Below, piece after piece: positions 1-6,975 of a DNA stretch of 59,981 nucleotides; within the stretch, counting starts at the first letter, position 1, and every line of letters starts with the position of its first letter. The translations under genes were made by a program, and so were the position numbers. Under the pieces are notes generated by a model that worked only from the letters and a program-made list of their open reading frames with translations, was not told where the DNA came from and did not search any database. Source of the DNA: Desulfobacillus sp041396245 (lineage in GTDB: Bacteria > Pseudomonadota > Gammaproteobacteria > Burkholderiales > Rhodocyclaceae); assembly GCA_041396245.1 (NCBI GenBank), contig JAWKYW010000018.1, positions 1 to 59,981 of the forward strand. The letters are read 5' to 3'.

Positions 1-366
1 TCGCGCGTGGCGGCCGGTTTTCCCTCGCCGGCCGACGACTACGTCGAATGCGGCCTCGACCTCAACGAATACCTCGTCGCCCACCGCGAGGCGACCTTCT
101 TCGTGCGCATGAAAGGCCGCGCCATGAGCGGCGCCGGCCTGCGCGACGGCGACCTGCTGGTGGTCGACCGCTCGCTCGAAGCCGGCGACGGCGACATCGT
201 CGTCGCGGTGGTCGACGGCGAGCTCGCCGTCCGCCGCCTGTCGCACCGCGGCGGCCGCGTGCGCCTGCTGGCCGAACACCCCGGCTGCGCGCCCGTCGAA
301 TTCAAGGACGGCCAGGAACTGACGGTGTGGGGCGTCGTCACCAGCGTCATCCACCGCGTGCGATGA
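1..366 (+). CDS. umuD: UmuD-like S24-family protein, 5' end cut by window edge, catalytic dyad absent
   Basis: UmuD is the partner of the translesion polymerase UmuC and normally cleaves itself in the SOS response. The visible part aligns with UmuD from the cleavage region (Ala-Gly then FPSPADDY) to the C-terminal GVV. Where the family has GDSM with the nucleophilic Ser, this protein reads GRAM (Ala codon at 121-123). Where the family has TVKKL with the general-base Lys, it reads AVRRL (Arg codon at 232-234). Both dyad residues are therefore missing although the fold motifs (DGDLLVVD, GDIVVAVVDGE) are intact. The frame is open to base 1, so the start lies upstream. The stop overlaps the next ATG, which indicates translational coupling with umuC. 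Confidence 0.9.
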   Translation, partial: SRVAAGFPSPADDYVECGLDLNEYLVAHREATFFVRMKGRAMSGAGLRDGDLLVVDRSLEAGDGDIVVAVVDGELAVRRLSHRGGRVRLLAEHPGCAPVEFKDGQELTVWGVVTSVIHRVR

Positions 367-1634
367 CTTTTGCCCTCATCGACGGCAACAACTTCTACGT
401 CTCCTGCGAACGCGTCTTCGACCCGAAGCTGGAGGGCCGCCCCGTCGTCGTGCTCTCCAACAACGACGGCTGCGTCGTCGCCCGCAGCCAGGAAGCGAAG
501 GCCCTCGGCGTCAAAATGGGCGTGCCCTGGTTCCAGCTGAAGGACCTCGCCAGACAGCACGGCATCGTCGCCAAATCCTCCAACTACTCCCTCTACGGCG
601 ACATGAGCGCGCGCATGATGGCCGTGCTCGGCCGCTTCTCGCCCGACCAGGAGATCTACAGCATCGACGAATGCTTCCTCGGCATGGACGGCTTCCAGCA
701 TTACGACCTCACTGCCTGCGGCCAACAGATCCGCGCCCGCGTACGGCAGTGGCTCGGCCTGCCCGTCTGCGTCGGCTTCGGCGCCACCAAGACGCTGGCC
801 AAGCTCGCCAACCACGCCGCCAAGAAGCGCCCCGAATTCGGCGGCGTCTGCGACCTCGCCGCCCTCTCCGCCGCCGCGCGGGACGCGCTCTTCGCCAGCA
901 TCGACGTCGGCGAGGTGTGGGGCGTCGGCTACCGCGGCACGCCGCGCCTGAAGGCGCTCGACATCGACAACGTGAAAGCCCTGCGCGACGCCGACCCGAA
1001 ATGGCTGCGGCGCGAATTCTCCGTGGTGCTCGAGCGCACCGTGGCCGAGCTCAACGGCACGCCCTGCATCGGGCTCGAGGAGGAGGCGCCGAACAAGCAG
1101 CAGATCATGAGCTCGCGCGCCTTCGGCGCCTATGTGTACGACCTCGCCGGGCTGGAAGAGGCCGTCGCCACCTACATCGGCCGCGCCGCAGAAAAGCTCC
1201 GGCGGCAGGGCTCGGTGGCCGGCGCCGTGCAGGTGTATGTGCGCACCAACCCCTTCAAGGCGGACCACCCGCAGTACCAGCGCGGCCTCACCGTGCCGCT
1301 GCCCGAGCCCGCCGACGACACGCGCCTGCTGGTGCGCGCGGCACTCGCCGGCCTGCGCCGCCTGTTCAAGCCCGGCTACGCCTACCAGAAGGCCGGCGTG
1401 ATGCTGCTCGACCTCTCCGATGCCGGCCGCGCCCAGGGCGCGCTGTTCGAAACCGACCGCGGCAACCCGGCGCTGATGCGCGTCATGGACCGCGTCAACG
1501 CCTGCTGGGGCCGCGGCACCCTGCGCCTCGCCGCCGAGGGCGTGCCCGCCAGCAACCGGGACTGGCGCATGCGCCGCGGCATGATGTCGCCCTGCTACAC
1601 CACGCGCTGGGCGGAACTGCCGCAGGTGTCCTGA
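363..1634 (+). CDS. umuC: Y-family DNA polymerase V catalytic subunit UmuC
   Basis: Translesion polymerase of the SOS response. At 423 aa it matches E. coli UmuC (422 aa). The catalytic acidic residues are in IDGNNFYVSC (Asp7, with steric-gate Tyr12) and SIDECF (Asp102, Glu103). The palm and little-finger stretches NNDGCVVARSQEAKALGVKMG, TKTLAKLANHAAKK and ERTVAELNG are all clear. The start is the ATG overlapping the umuD stop (ATGA). It is intact, so the polymerase should work even though its UmuD partner looks unable to self-process. No SOS box is visible because the operon start is outside the window. Confidence 0.96.
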   Translation: MTFALIDGNNFYVSCERVFDPKLEGRPVVVLSNNDGCVVARSQEAKALGVKMGVPWFQLKDLARQHGIVAKSSNYSLYGDMSARMMAVLGRFSPDQEIYSIDECFLGMDGFQHYDLTACGQQIRARVRQWLGLPVCVGFGATKTLAKLANHAAKKRPEFGGVCDLAALSAAARDALFASIDVGEVWGVGYRGTPRLKALDIDNVKALRDADPKWLRREFSVVLERTVAELNGTPCIGLEEEAPNKQQIMSSRAFGAYVYDLAGLEEAVATYIGRAAEKLRRQGSVAGAVQVYVRTNPFKADHPQYQRGLTVPLPEPADDTRLLVRAALAGLRRLFKPGYAYQKAGVMLLDLSDAGRAQGALFETDRGNPALMRVMDRVNACWGRGTLRLAAEGVPASNRDWRMRRGMMSPCYTTRWAELPQVS

Positions 1635-1676
1635 TGCCGCACATTGCCATGTGTTCTCATATTTGCTAACATCGCC

Positions 1677-2003
1677 ATGACCTACGAGATCGAGTACTTC
1701 CACGAACGCGTCCTTGCCGAGATCGAATCGTGGCCCGTGGATGTCCTCGCGGACTACGCCCGCCTGGTCGAGCTCCTCGCCGGGCATGGGCCGAGCCTGC
1801 GGCTGCCGCACTCGCGCGCCCTCGGTGACGGCTTGTTCGAGCTGCGCCCCCGCGGGCGCTCGGGCATCGGCCGGGCGTTCTACTGCTTTCTCGTCGGCAA
1901 GCGCGCGGTCGTGCTGCATGCCTTCATCAAGAAGACGCAGCAGACGCCCGATCGCGAATTGAAACTGGCGCGCAAGCGCATGAAGGAAGTGTTGCATGGC
2001 TGA
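1677..2003 (+). CDS. RelE/HigB-type toxin (phage Gp49-like family)
   Basis: Predicted 108-aa toxin of the Gp49-like (DUF891) branch of the RelE/HigB mRNA interferases. It has the family signatures LPHSRALGDGLFELRP, a YCFLVGKRAVVLHAF core strand pair, and the C-terminal KKTQQTPDRELKLARKRMKE helix. The ATG at 1677 is preferred over an upstream in-frame ATG because it gives the usual N-terminus (MTYEIEYF). It overlaps the downstream HTH gene by 8 bases, the normal toxin-first order of higBA modules. Family membership is secure; the exact target is not visible. Confidence 0.88.
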   Translation: MTYEIEYFHERVLAEIESWPVDVLADYARLVELLAGHGPSLRLPHSRALGDGLFELRPRGRSGIGRAFYCFLVGKRAVVLHAFIKKTQQTPDRELKLARKRMKEVLHG

Positions 2004-2307
2004 CCTGAAATTCAAGCCGGTCCCGCACAAGCACAAGGAATTCCTGGCCAAAGCCGGGAAACGCAAGGGCTTCGCCGAGGCCTACGACGCGCTCGCCCTC
2101 GAATATCATCTCGCCGACCAGATGCTCAAGGCGCGCGCCCGCGCCGGACTGACGCAGGATGCCGTCGCCGAGCGCATGGGCACCACCAAGAGCGCCATCT
2201 CCCGGCTGGAAGCCGCCGGCAAGCACGCCCCCTCGCTCGCCACGCTCAAGCGCTACGCGAGCGCGGTCGGCTGCGAGCTTCAGGTGCGGCTCGTGCCGCA
2301 GAAGTAG
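1996..2307 (+). CDS. XRE-family HTH antitoxin (HigA-like)
   Basis: A 103-aa DNA-binding antitoxin expected to neutralise the toxin encoded just upstream and repress the shared promoter. The helix-turn-helix is at about residues 50-80 (AGLTQDAVAERMGTTKSAIS, then RLE). Its ATG lies inside the toxin 3' end, so the pair is translationally coupled. A strong intrinsic terminator follows 18 bases after its stop and closes the two-gene operon. Confidence 0.9.
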   Translation: MADLKFKPVPHKHKEFLAKAGKRKGFAEAYDALALEYHLADQMLKARARAGLTQDAVAERMGTTKSAISRLEAAGKHAPSLATLKRYASAVGCELQVRLVPQK

Positions 2308-2325
2308 CACACCCTCCGCCCAGGA

Positions 2326-2352
2326 AGCCGAGCACTGCTCGGCTTTTCTTTT
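2326..2352 (+). terminator. Rho-independent terminator after the first toxin-antitoxin pair
   Basis: Perfect 8-bp stem AGCCGAGC/GCTCGGCT with a 3-base loop (2326-2344), followed by TTTCTTTT. Confidence 0.85.
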
Positions 2353-2360
2353 GATCTGTC

Positions 2361-2398
2361 GCTGGCTCACCCCCTGACCCAGCACCCGCCTTGGCATC
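2361..2398. repeat. 38-bp direct repeat, copy 1 (flanks second toxin-antitoxin module)
   Basis: Same 38 bases as 3211-3248 with a single mismatch (A at 2383, C at 3233). It begins GCTGGCTCACCCCCTGACCC. The two copies bracket the second HigBA-like module. Confidence 0.9.
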
Positions 2399-2425
2399 AC
2401 TCAGGCATTCGTTCCGAGGCCGGGA

Positions 2426-2435
2426 AAAGTCAGTC
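2426..2435. repeat. AAAGTCAGTC dispersed 10-mer
   Basis: One of ten exact copies of this 10-mer in the window. It is intergenic here and sits within GGGAAAAGTCAGTCTTCCC, whose outer bases are also self-complementary. Confidence 0.8.
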
Positions 2436-2467
2436 TTCCCGATACGGCGATAGCGCTTCCCAATAAT

Positions 2468-2481
2468 TACAAGTTCTTGTA
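2468..2481. promoter_or_regulatory. Palindromic candidate operator of second toxin-antitoxin pair
   Basis: TACAAG-TT-CTTGTA, a perfect 6-bp inverted repeat. It sits 9 bases before the toxin ATG at 2490 and overlaps a TATATT that could be a -10 box. Position and symmetry fit the autorepressor site of a higBA-type operon. Which protein binds it is inferred. Confidence 0.6.
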
Positions 2482-2489
2482 TATTCGCC

Positions 2490-2822
2490 ATGACGACCAA
2501 GCCGATCGAGTTCCTGGGCGACTCCCTCGATGCCCTGCGCTCCTTTCCCCTCCAGGCGCGGCGGGAAGCCGGGTTCCAGCTGGACAAGGTGCAGCATGGC
2601 GGCGAGCCGGCCGACTGGAAGCCGATGCGCAGCGTCGGTCCTGGCGTCAGGGAAATCCGGTTACGCGACGAAGCCGGCGCCTTCCGGGTGATCTATCTGG
2701 CTAAGCTGGCCGATGCCGTCTATGTGCTGCACTGTTTCCAGAAGAAAACCGAACAGACGAGCGAGAAGGACATCGAACTGGCGCGCAGGCGCTACAAGGA
2801 ACTGATGAGGATGCAGCCATGA
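2490..2822 (+). CDS. RelE/HigB-type toxin (phage Gp49-like family), second pair
   Basis: A 110-aa predicted ribosome-dependent RNase toxin. It has the typical order of the Gp49-like family: DSLDALRSFP N-terminal helix, Q(L/A)DKVQHGGEPADWKPM, the VREIRLRDEAGAFRVIYLAK beta sheet with its basic and tyrosine residues, then LHCFQKKTEQT and a charged C-terminal helix. The ATG at 2490 follows the palindromic promoter closely. The stop overlaps the antitoxin ATG (ATGA). It is related to, but clearly diverged from, the toxin at 1677. Confidence 0.9.
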   Translation: MTTKPIEFLGDSLDALRSFPLQARREAGFQLDKVQHGGEPADWKPMRSVGPGVREIRLRDEAGAFRVIYLAKLADAVYVLHCFQKKTEQTSEKDIELARRRYKELMRMQP

Positions 2823-3130
2823 GCAAGAAGAAACGATTCGCCAGCGTCTGGGACGCCATCGAGGAAACGCCGCAGCAGGCCGCCAGCCTGCGCGCGCGCG
2901 CCGAGTTGCTCATGGCCCTGCAGGCCTGGGTGAAGCTGAACGGCACGACCCAGGCCGAAGCGGCGCAGCTGTTCGGCATCACCCAGCCGCGCATGTCCGA
3001 CCTGATGCGCGGCAAGATCGACCTCTTCTCGCTGAGCACGCTGATGGACATGGCCACCGTCGCCGGCCTCGAGCCGCGCATCGCCATCAAGAAGCCGCGC
3101 AAGCGCGCCGGGGAACTGGCTGCTGCATGA
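2819..3130 (+). CDS. XRE-family HTH antitoxin of second pair
   Basis: A 103-aa antitoxin with a helix-turn-helix at about residues 42-70 (GTTQAEAAQLFGITQPRMSD, followed by LMRGKIDLFS), the pattern of HigA2/HTH_37-type antitoxins. It starts inside the toxin stop codon. The C-terminal KKPRKRAGE tail is basic. Together with the upstream gene it forms a complete module framed by the 38-bp direct repeats. Confidence 0.9.
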   Translation: MSKKKRFASVWDAIEETPQQAASLRARAELLMALQAWVKLNGTTQAEAAQLFGITQPRMSDLMRGKIDLFSLSTLMDMATVAGLEPRIAIKKPRKRAGELAAA

Positions 3131-3170
3131 TTGCCGAAACCTGACTCGCCTTTCCCCACCCTCACCCCAG

Positions 3171-3196
3171 CCCTCTCCCGCCCGGGCGGGAGAGGG
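3171..3196. repeat. REP-like perfect palindrome (26 bp)
   Basis: Two 13-base arms (CCCTCTCCCGCCC and its complement) meet without a loop, preceded by CCCTCACCCCAG. Related CCCTCTCCC...GGGAGAGGG copies occur at 3737-3764, 4462-4488, 11402-11450 and 47630-47672. This is a dispersed intergenic palindrome family that may also act as terminators. Confidence 0.8.
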
Positions 3197-3210
3197 GGTA
3201 ACGCGCCTTT

Positions 3211-3248
3211 GCTGGCTCACCCCCTGACCCAGCCCCCGCCTTGGCATC
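3211..3248. repeat. 38-bp direct repeat, copy 2
   Basis: Second copy of the repeat at 2361-2398, 850 bp downstream, one mismatch. Confidence 0.9.
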
Positions 3249-3291
3249 GACTGCCTACCCATTACCCCGCATCGCCAGCTATTGCGGCAAC

Positions 3292-3303
3292 GCAATATAT
3301 TGC
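3292..3303. promoter_or_regulatory. Perfect 12-bp palindrome, candidate operator
   Basis: GCAATATATTGC lies about 20 bases before the first ATG of the next module, and further GCAAT/ATTGC half sites surround it (3281-3312). This is consistent with autoregulation by the HTH protein at 3378. Confidence 0.55.
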
Positions 3304-3321
3304 TACAATGCAATACATGAC

Positions 3322-3381
3322 ATGACCGCCACGCTGCTGGTCGATTTCGAGCGGGACGCAACGGACTGGAGGATGCCATGA
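3322..3381 (+). pseudogene. 19-codon stub, possibly N-terminus of a deleted DUF6516-type toxin
   Basis: A short frame starting MTATLLVDFERDATDWRM and ending one codon later. Its stop overlaps the ATG of the HTH gene (ATGA). From memory of the family, the start resembles proteins of the DUF6516 toxin family that normally precede this type of HTH partner. If so, nearly the whole toxin has been deleted while the operator, leader and coupling were kept. A small leader peptide is the alternative. Confidence 0.35.
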
Positions 3382-3731
3382 AGGCCATCATCGAAGTGAA
3401 GCGCAGGGGCTCGGTGTTCAACACCGCGCGCAAGCAGATCGCCGAGGCGGGGCGCGGTCGCACGCCCGACTACCGCCTGTCGTTCGAATCGGCGCGCACC
3501 CTGTTCGCCGAACTCACGCCCGCCCGCCTGGACCTGCTCAACACCCTGCGCGGCCTCGGCCCTTCCAGCGTCTATGCCCTGGCGAAGGCGGCCGGGCGCA
3601 ACTACTCCAACGTCCACGCCGACATCGCCCGCCTCACGGAACTGGGTCTGGTGGATCGCAACGAGGACGACTCGGTCGAAGTGAAATTCAACGCCGTGGA
3701 GATCCGCATGGCGCTGGAACAGGCCGCCTAG
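3378..3731 (+). CDS. Winged-HTH regulator, HVO_A0114-type putative antitoxin
   Basis: A 117-aa DNA-binding protein with a MarR-like winged helix at about residues 45-105 (LTPARLDLLNTLRGLGPSSVYALAKAAGRNYSNVHADIARLTELGLVDR). Proteins of this type are commonly encoded next to small toxins. Here the expected partner seems reduced to the 19-codon stub that overlaps its ATG. A palindromic site upstream suggests self-regulation. The toxin-antitoxin role is inferred; the HTH fold is clear. Confidence 0.8.
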   Translation: MKAIIEVKRRGSVFNTARKQIAEAGRGRTPDYRLSFESARTLFAELTPARLDLLNTLRGLGPSSVYALAKAAGRNYSNVHADIARLTELGLVDRNEDDSVEVKFNAVEIRMALEQAA

Positions 3732-3785
3732 ACATCTCCCCTCTCCCGCGTGCGGAAGAGGGGCAAGCTTGCAATCCAGCCCACT

Positions 3786-3811
3786 GGATATACAATACGC
3801 TATGTATATCC
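3786..3811. promoter_or_regulatory. Candidate VapBC operator, 9-bp inverted repeat
   Basis: GGATATACA (3786-3794) and TGTATATCC (3803-3811) are perfect complements separated by 8 bases. They end 17 bases before the vapB ATG, the place where VapBC complexes normally bind. Confidence 0.7.
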
Positions 3812-3828
3812 ACAGACAGGAGACCCTC

Positions 3829-4062
3829 ATGCTGGTCGCAAAGTGGGGCAACAGCCTGGCCATCCGCCTGCCCGCGGCGGTGGTCGAAACGCTCAAGCTC
3901 AAGGAAGGCGACGAGATCGAGATTCACGTCGCCGGCAAAAATGAATTCGAAGTGGCGAAGCGGCCCGGCGCGCGCGAACTGCTGGCGCGGCTGAGGAAAT
4001 TCCGCGGGCGCCTGCCTGCCGATTTCAAGTTCGACCGCCTGGAGGCCAATGAAGGCCGCTGA
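3829..4062 (+). CDS. vapB: AbrB/MazE-fold antitoxin (VapB)
   Basis: A 77-aa antitoxin with the swapped-hairpin AbrB motif at residues 1-40 (VAKWGNSLAIRLPAAVVETL, KEGDEIEI), followed by a C-terminal region that should wrap the PIN toxin. The ATG at 3829 is chosen over in-frame codons further up because it starts exactly at the AbrB motif and follows ACAGGAG. It overlaps vapC by 14 bases. The upstream inverted repeat is the likely autorepression site. Confidence 0.88.
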   Translation: MLVAKWGNSLAIRLPAAVVETLKLKEGDEIEIHVAGKNEFEVAKRPGARELLARLRKFRGRLPADFKFDRLEANEGR

Positions 4063-4453
4063 ACGATTCTTCGACACCAACGTCCTGCTCTATCTGCTCT
4101 CGGCAGACCAAAACAAGGCCGATCGCGCCGAAGCGGCGCTGACCGCCGGCGGCAGCGTCAGCGTGCAGGTGCTCAACGAATTCGCCTCGGTCGCCTCGCG
4201 CAAGCTCGGCATGCCGATCCCGGAGATTCGCGAGGCGCTCGCCGCCATCCGCGCCGTGTGCCGGGTCGCCCCGATGGGCGAGGACACCCACGACCTCGGC
4301 CTGCAGGTGGCGGAGCGCTACGGGCTGTCCGTCTACGATTCCATGATCGTCGCCTCCGCGCTGCTGGCGGGCTGCAAATCGCTGCTGACCGAGGACATGC
4401 AGGACGGCCAGACATTCGACGGCCGCCTGAAAGTGCGCAACCCGTTTCGCTGA
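4049..4453 (+). CDS. vapC: PIN-domain ribonuclease toxin VapC
   Basis: A 134-aa PIN RNase, the toxin of the VapBC pair. Metal-binding acidic residues are in FFDTNVLLY (Asp9), LNEFA (Glu44), YDSMIVASAL (Asp97) and LTEDMQDG (Asp116/Asp119). Length and motif order are standard. Its start lies inside vapB, so antitoxin and toxin are translated in a coupled way. VapC toxins usually cut tRNA or rRNA; the target cannot be told from sequence. Confidence 0.92.
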   Translation: MKAAERFFDTNVLLYLLSADQNKADRAEAALTAGGSVSVQVLNEFASVASRKLGMPIPEIREALAAIRAVCRVAPMGEDTHDLGLQVAERYGLSVYDSMIVASALLAGCKSLLTEDMQDGQTFDGRLKVRNPFR

Positions 4454-4461
4454 CCATTCCT

Positions 4462-4488
4462 CCCCTCTCCCCGCCCGCGGGAGAGGGG
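4462..4488. repeat. REP-like palindrome between vapC and the SRAP gene
   Basis: Imperfect inverted repeat CCCCTCTCCC...GGGAGAGGGG of the same family as 3171-3196. It may terminate vapBC transcription. Confidence 0.7.
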
Positions 4489-4515
4489 CCGGGTGAGGGG
4501 AAAAAGGAAACCACC

Positions 4516-5196
4516 ATGTGCGGACGCTTCGCCCTCAAGGCCCCGCCGGCCGACATCGCCGGCCACTTCGGCGTCGACGCCGTGCCGGAGGCCGCGCCGC
4601 GCTACAACATCGCGCCGACGCAGCCCATCCTCATCGTGCGCCATCGCTGGAAGCAGCCCGGGGCCGGGCGGGAGGCGGTGCGCGTCAAGTGGGGCCTGCT
4701 GCCCTCCTGGGCGAAGGACGCATCGATGGCGGCGAAGCTCGCCAACGCGCGCGGCGAGACGGTGGCCGAAAAGCCGGCCTTCCGCAGCGCCTTCCGCCGC
4801 ATGCGCTGCCTCATCCCCACCGACGGCTTCTACGAATGGGAGGCCACGCCCGCGGGCAAGCAGCCGTGGTTCATCCGCCTGAAGTCACAGGAACTGCTCG
4901 CCTTCGCCGGCCTGTGGGAACACTGGCAGGCGCCGGACGGCACGCCGCTGGAAACCGCCACCATCATCACCACAAACGCCAACGCCCTGGTCCGCCCGGT
5001 GCACGACCGCATGCCGGTGATCCTGCAGCCGGCCGACTACGCCGCCTGGCTCGGCGCGCAGACGAAATCCGAAGACCTCAAGGCCCTGCTGAAGCCCCTG
5101 CCGGAAGACCTGATGGAGCGCTACCGCGTCAGCCGGCGCATGAGCAATGCGCGGAATGAGGGGGAGGCGTGCATGGCGCCGTATCAGGGGGACTGA
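4516..5196 (+). CDS. SRAP-domain abasic-site protein (YedK/HMCES family)
   Basis: A 226-aa SRAP protein. The family forms a thiazolidine cross-link with abasic sites in single-stranded DNA through Cys2 after removal of the initiator Met. All active-site positions known from YedK are present: Cys2 in MCGRF, Asn77 in ANARGE, Glu107 in FYEWE and His163 in PVHDRMPV. It follows AAAGGAAA and the REP-like palindrome, and may be an independent SOS-associated gene near umuDC. Its 3' 449 bp are duplicated at 6527-6975. Confidence 0.94.
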   Translation: MCGRFALKAPPADIAGHFGVDAVPEAAPRYNIAPTQPILIVRHRWKQPGAGREAVRVKWGLLPSWAKDASMAAKLANARGETVAEKPAFRSAFRRMRCLIPTDGFYEWEATPAGKQPWFIRLKSQELLAFAGLWEHWQAPDGTPLETATIITTNANALVRPVHDRMPVILQPADYAAWLGAQTKSEDLKALLKPLPEDLMERYRVSRRMSNARNEGEACMAPYQGD

Positions 5197-5201
5197 CTTT
5201 C
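4753..5201. repeat. 449-bp segmental duplication, copy 1 (SRAP 3' half)
   Basis: Aligns without gaps to 6527-6975 (offset 1774) with scattered substitutions. It ends just after the shared GACTGACTTT at 5191-5200. Identity is lost abruptly on both sides. Confidence 0.92.
5191..5200. repeat. GACTGACTTT dispersed 10-mer
   Basis: Overlaps the SRAP stop codon and lies at the right boundary of the 449-bp duplication. Confidence 0.8.
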
Positions 5202-5211
5202 CCCTGGCGTC

Positions 5212-5233
5212 GATCGGGTGCAACTACCCGATC
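5212..5233. terminator. Stem-loop between SRAP and fic genes
   Basis: GATCGGGT/ACCCGATC, 8-bp perfect stem with 6-base loop, between convergent genes. No T-run follows, so the terminator role is tentative. Confidence 0.45.
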
Positions 5234-5260
5234 ATTCGCCCCGGGGAAAGGCGAACCGGC

Positions 5261-6427
5261 TCATTGGGTCGCCTCCAGTTCGGCCGCCAGTTCCTCGACG
5301 TACCTGAGATAGCTGAACACGCGGCCACGTTGCCGGTTCGTGACTTCACCCACGATGCCGATGCGCTCCAGGTGAGCGAGCGACTTGTTCACGGTGGCCG
5401 CGGTCAGGCGCGTGGCCTTGACCAGCGCGGCCGAGGTGGCGATCGGCTGGCGCTGCAGCGCCTGGTGCACCGCGAGCGCCGAGGCCGCCGCGCGCCCCAG
5501 GCCGGCGATGCGGTCGCGATCCGCGTTGACCAGCGCGAGCAGGGCATTCGCCGTCGACACGGCCTGCGTCGCGCTCGCCTCGATGCCCTCGGCGAAGAAA
5601 TCCAGCCAGCGCTCCCAGTCCCCGCGCAGGCGCACCTCGTTCAGCAGTTCGTAATACAGCGCGCGATGCGTCTTGAAGTAGAGGCTCGGGTACAACATCG
5701 GCTCGCGCAGCACGCCGTCGGCCACCAGTTGCAGCACGATCAGCAGCCGCCCGATGCGCCCGTTGCCGTCGAGAAACGGGTGGATGGTCTCGAACTGGAC
5801 ATGGACGAGCGCCGCCTTGATCAGCGGCGGCACAGGCTCCGGATCGTCGTTGAGGAAGCGCTCGAGCGACGCCAGGCAACCCGCCACCGCATCGGCCGGC
5901 GGCGGCACGAAGGCCGCGTTGCCGGGCCGCGTGCCGCCGATCCAGACCTGCGAGCGGCGCACTTCGCCCGGTGACTTGCCCCGGCCGCCGGGATGCGTCA
6001 GCAGCGCCTTGTGCATCTCGCACAGCAGGCGCGTGCACAGCGGCAGCCCGCCGCGCAACTTCCTGAGGCCGCGTTCGAGCGCCGCCACGCAGCGGCTGAC
6101 CTCGCGCGCATCCTCCATCGGCACGCCGGGCTGCTCGTCGATCTCGTACAGCAGCAGGTCCGCGAGCGAGGACTGCGTGCCCTCGATCTGCGAGGACAGC
6201 ACCGCCTCCTTGCGCACGAAGCTGTAGAGCAGGAGCGCCGCGTTGGGCAGCAACGACGTGACGGCGTCCAGCCGCCCGAGCGCCACCAGCGCCGCATCGA
6301 AGCGCCGCCGCAGCACGGCCGACCACACGACTGGCGGCCGTGGCGGCAGCGGCGCCGGCACAAAGGCCTTGAACGGCTCGCCGGCCGTCGAGACGGTGAC
6401 GTAGCGGCCAGGTGGGGATCGGCACAT
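5261..6427 (-). CDS. Fic-domain AMP-transferase with N-terminal inhibitory motif and C-terminal winged helix
   Basis: A 388-aa Fic protein that would transfer AMP to protein hydroxyls. The catalytic motif HPFLDGNGRIGR is canonical (residues 216-227). The auto-inhibitory motif SxxxEG (Ser78-Glu82-Gly83) lies N-terminal, which makes this a class II, self-inhibited Fic protein. A Fic/DOC N-terminal domain fills residues 1-130, and the last 80 residues form a winged helix (SAALVKATRLTAATVNKSLAHLERIGIV) typical of the DUF4172-like family, so DNA binding is possible. It is inserted between two copies of the SRAP 3' half, transcribed against them. The AT-rich stretch at 6440-6500 is its likely promoter. 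Confidence 0.93.
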   Translation of the reverse strand: MCRSPPGRYVTVSTAGEPFKAFVPAPLPPRPPVVWSAVLRRRFDAALVALGRLDAVTSLLPNAALLLYSFVRKEAVLSSQIEGTQSSLADLLLYEIDEQPGVPMEDAREVSRCVAALERGLRKLRGGLPLCTRLLCEMHKALLTHPGGRGKSPGEVRRSQVWIGGTRPGNAAFVPPPADAVAGCLASLERFLNDDPEPVPPLIKAALVHVQFETIHPFLDGNGRIGRLLIVLQLVADGVLREPMLYPSLYFKTHRALYYELLNEVRLRGDWERWLDFFAEGIEASATQAVSTANALLALVNADRDRIAGLGRAAASALAVHQALQRQPIATSAALVKATRLTAATVNKSLAHLERIGIVGEVTNRQRGRVFSYLRYVEELAAELEATQ

Positions 6428-6526
6428 GGGAGGAGAGCCTAAAACAAGAGACAGCGCTATTTTAGTTTGTTACCACAACGTAAATCAATAGCGAGCGCTG
6501 ATAAAGGGGCCACCGAGTGTAGCCCT

Positions 6527-6970
6527 GGCGAGACGGTGGCCGAAAAGCCGGCCTTCCGCAGCGCCTTCCGCCGCATGCGCTGCCTCATCCCCGCCGACGG
6601 CTTCTACGAATGGGAGGCCACGCCCGCGGGCAAGCAACCGTGGTTCATCCGCCTGAAGTCACAGGAACTGCTCGCCTTCGCCGGCCTGTGGGAACACTGG
6701 CAGGCGCCGGACGGCACGCCGCTCGAGACCGCCACCCTCATCACCACCGACGCCAACGCGCTGGTGCGCCCGGTGCACGACCGCATGCCGGTGATCCTGC
6801 AGCCGGCCGACTACGCCGCCTGGCTCGGCGCGCAGACGAAAGCCGAAGACCTCAAGGCCCTGCTGAAGCCCCTGCCGGAAGACCTGATGGAGCGCTACCG
6901 CGTGAGCCGGCGCATGAGCAATGCGCGTAATGAGGGGGATGCGTGCATGGCGCCGTATCAGGGGGACTGA
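6527..6970 (+). pseudogene. Truncated SRAP gene copy (C-terminal two thirds)
   Basis: Encodes residues 80-226 of the SRAP protein at 4516 almost unchanged, including Glu107 and His163, but lacks the first 79 residues and with them the reactive Cys2 and Asn77. An open frame extends left to a chance ATG at 6467 through unrelated sequence. It is best read as a duplication fragment rather than a working gene. Confidence 0.85.
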
Positions 6971-6975
6971 CTTTC
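6527..6975. repeat. 449-bp segmental duplication, copy 2
   Basis: Partner of 4753-5201. The 1.3 kb between the copies is essentially the fic gene with its promoter. Confidence 0.92.

Noticed and set aside
3131..3325. Short frame starting MPKPDSPFP between toxin-antitoxin modules
   Set aside because: It is translation of the REP-like palindrome and the 38-bp repeat, with no ribosome-binding site or domain.
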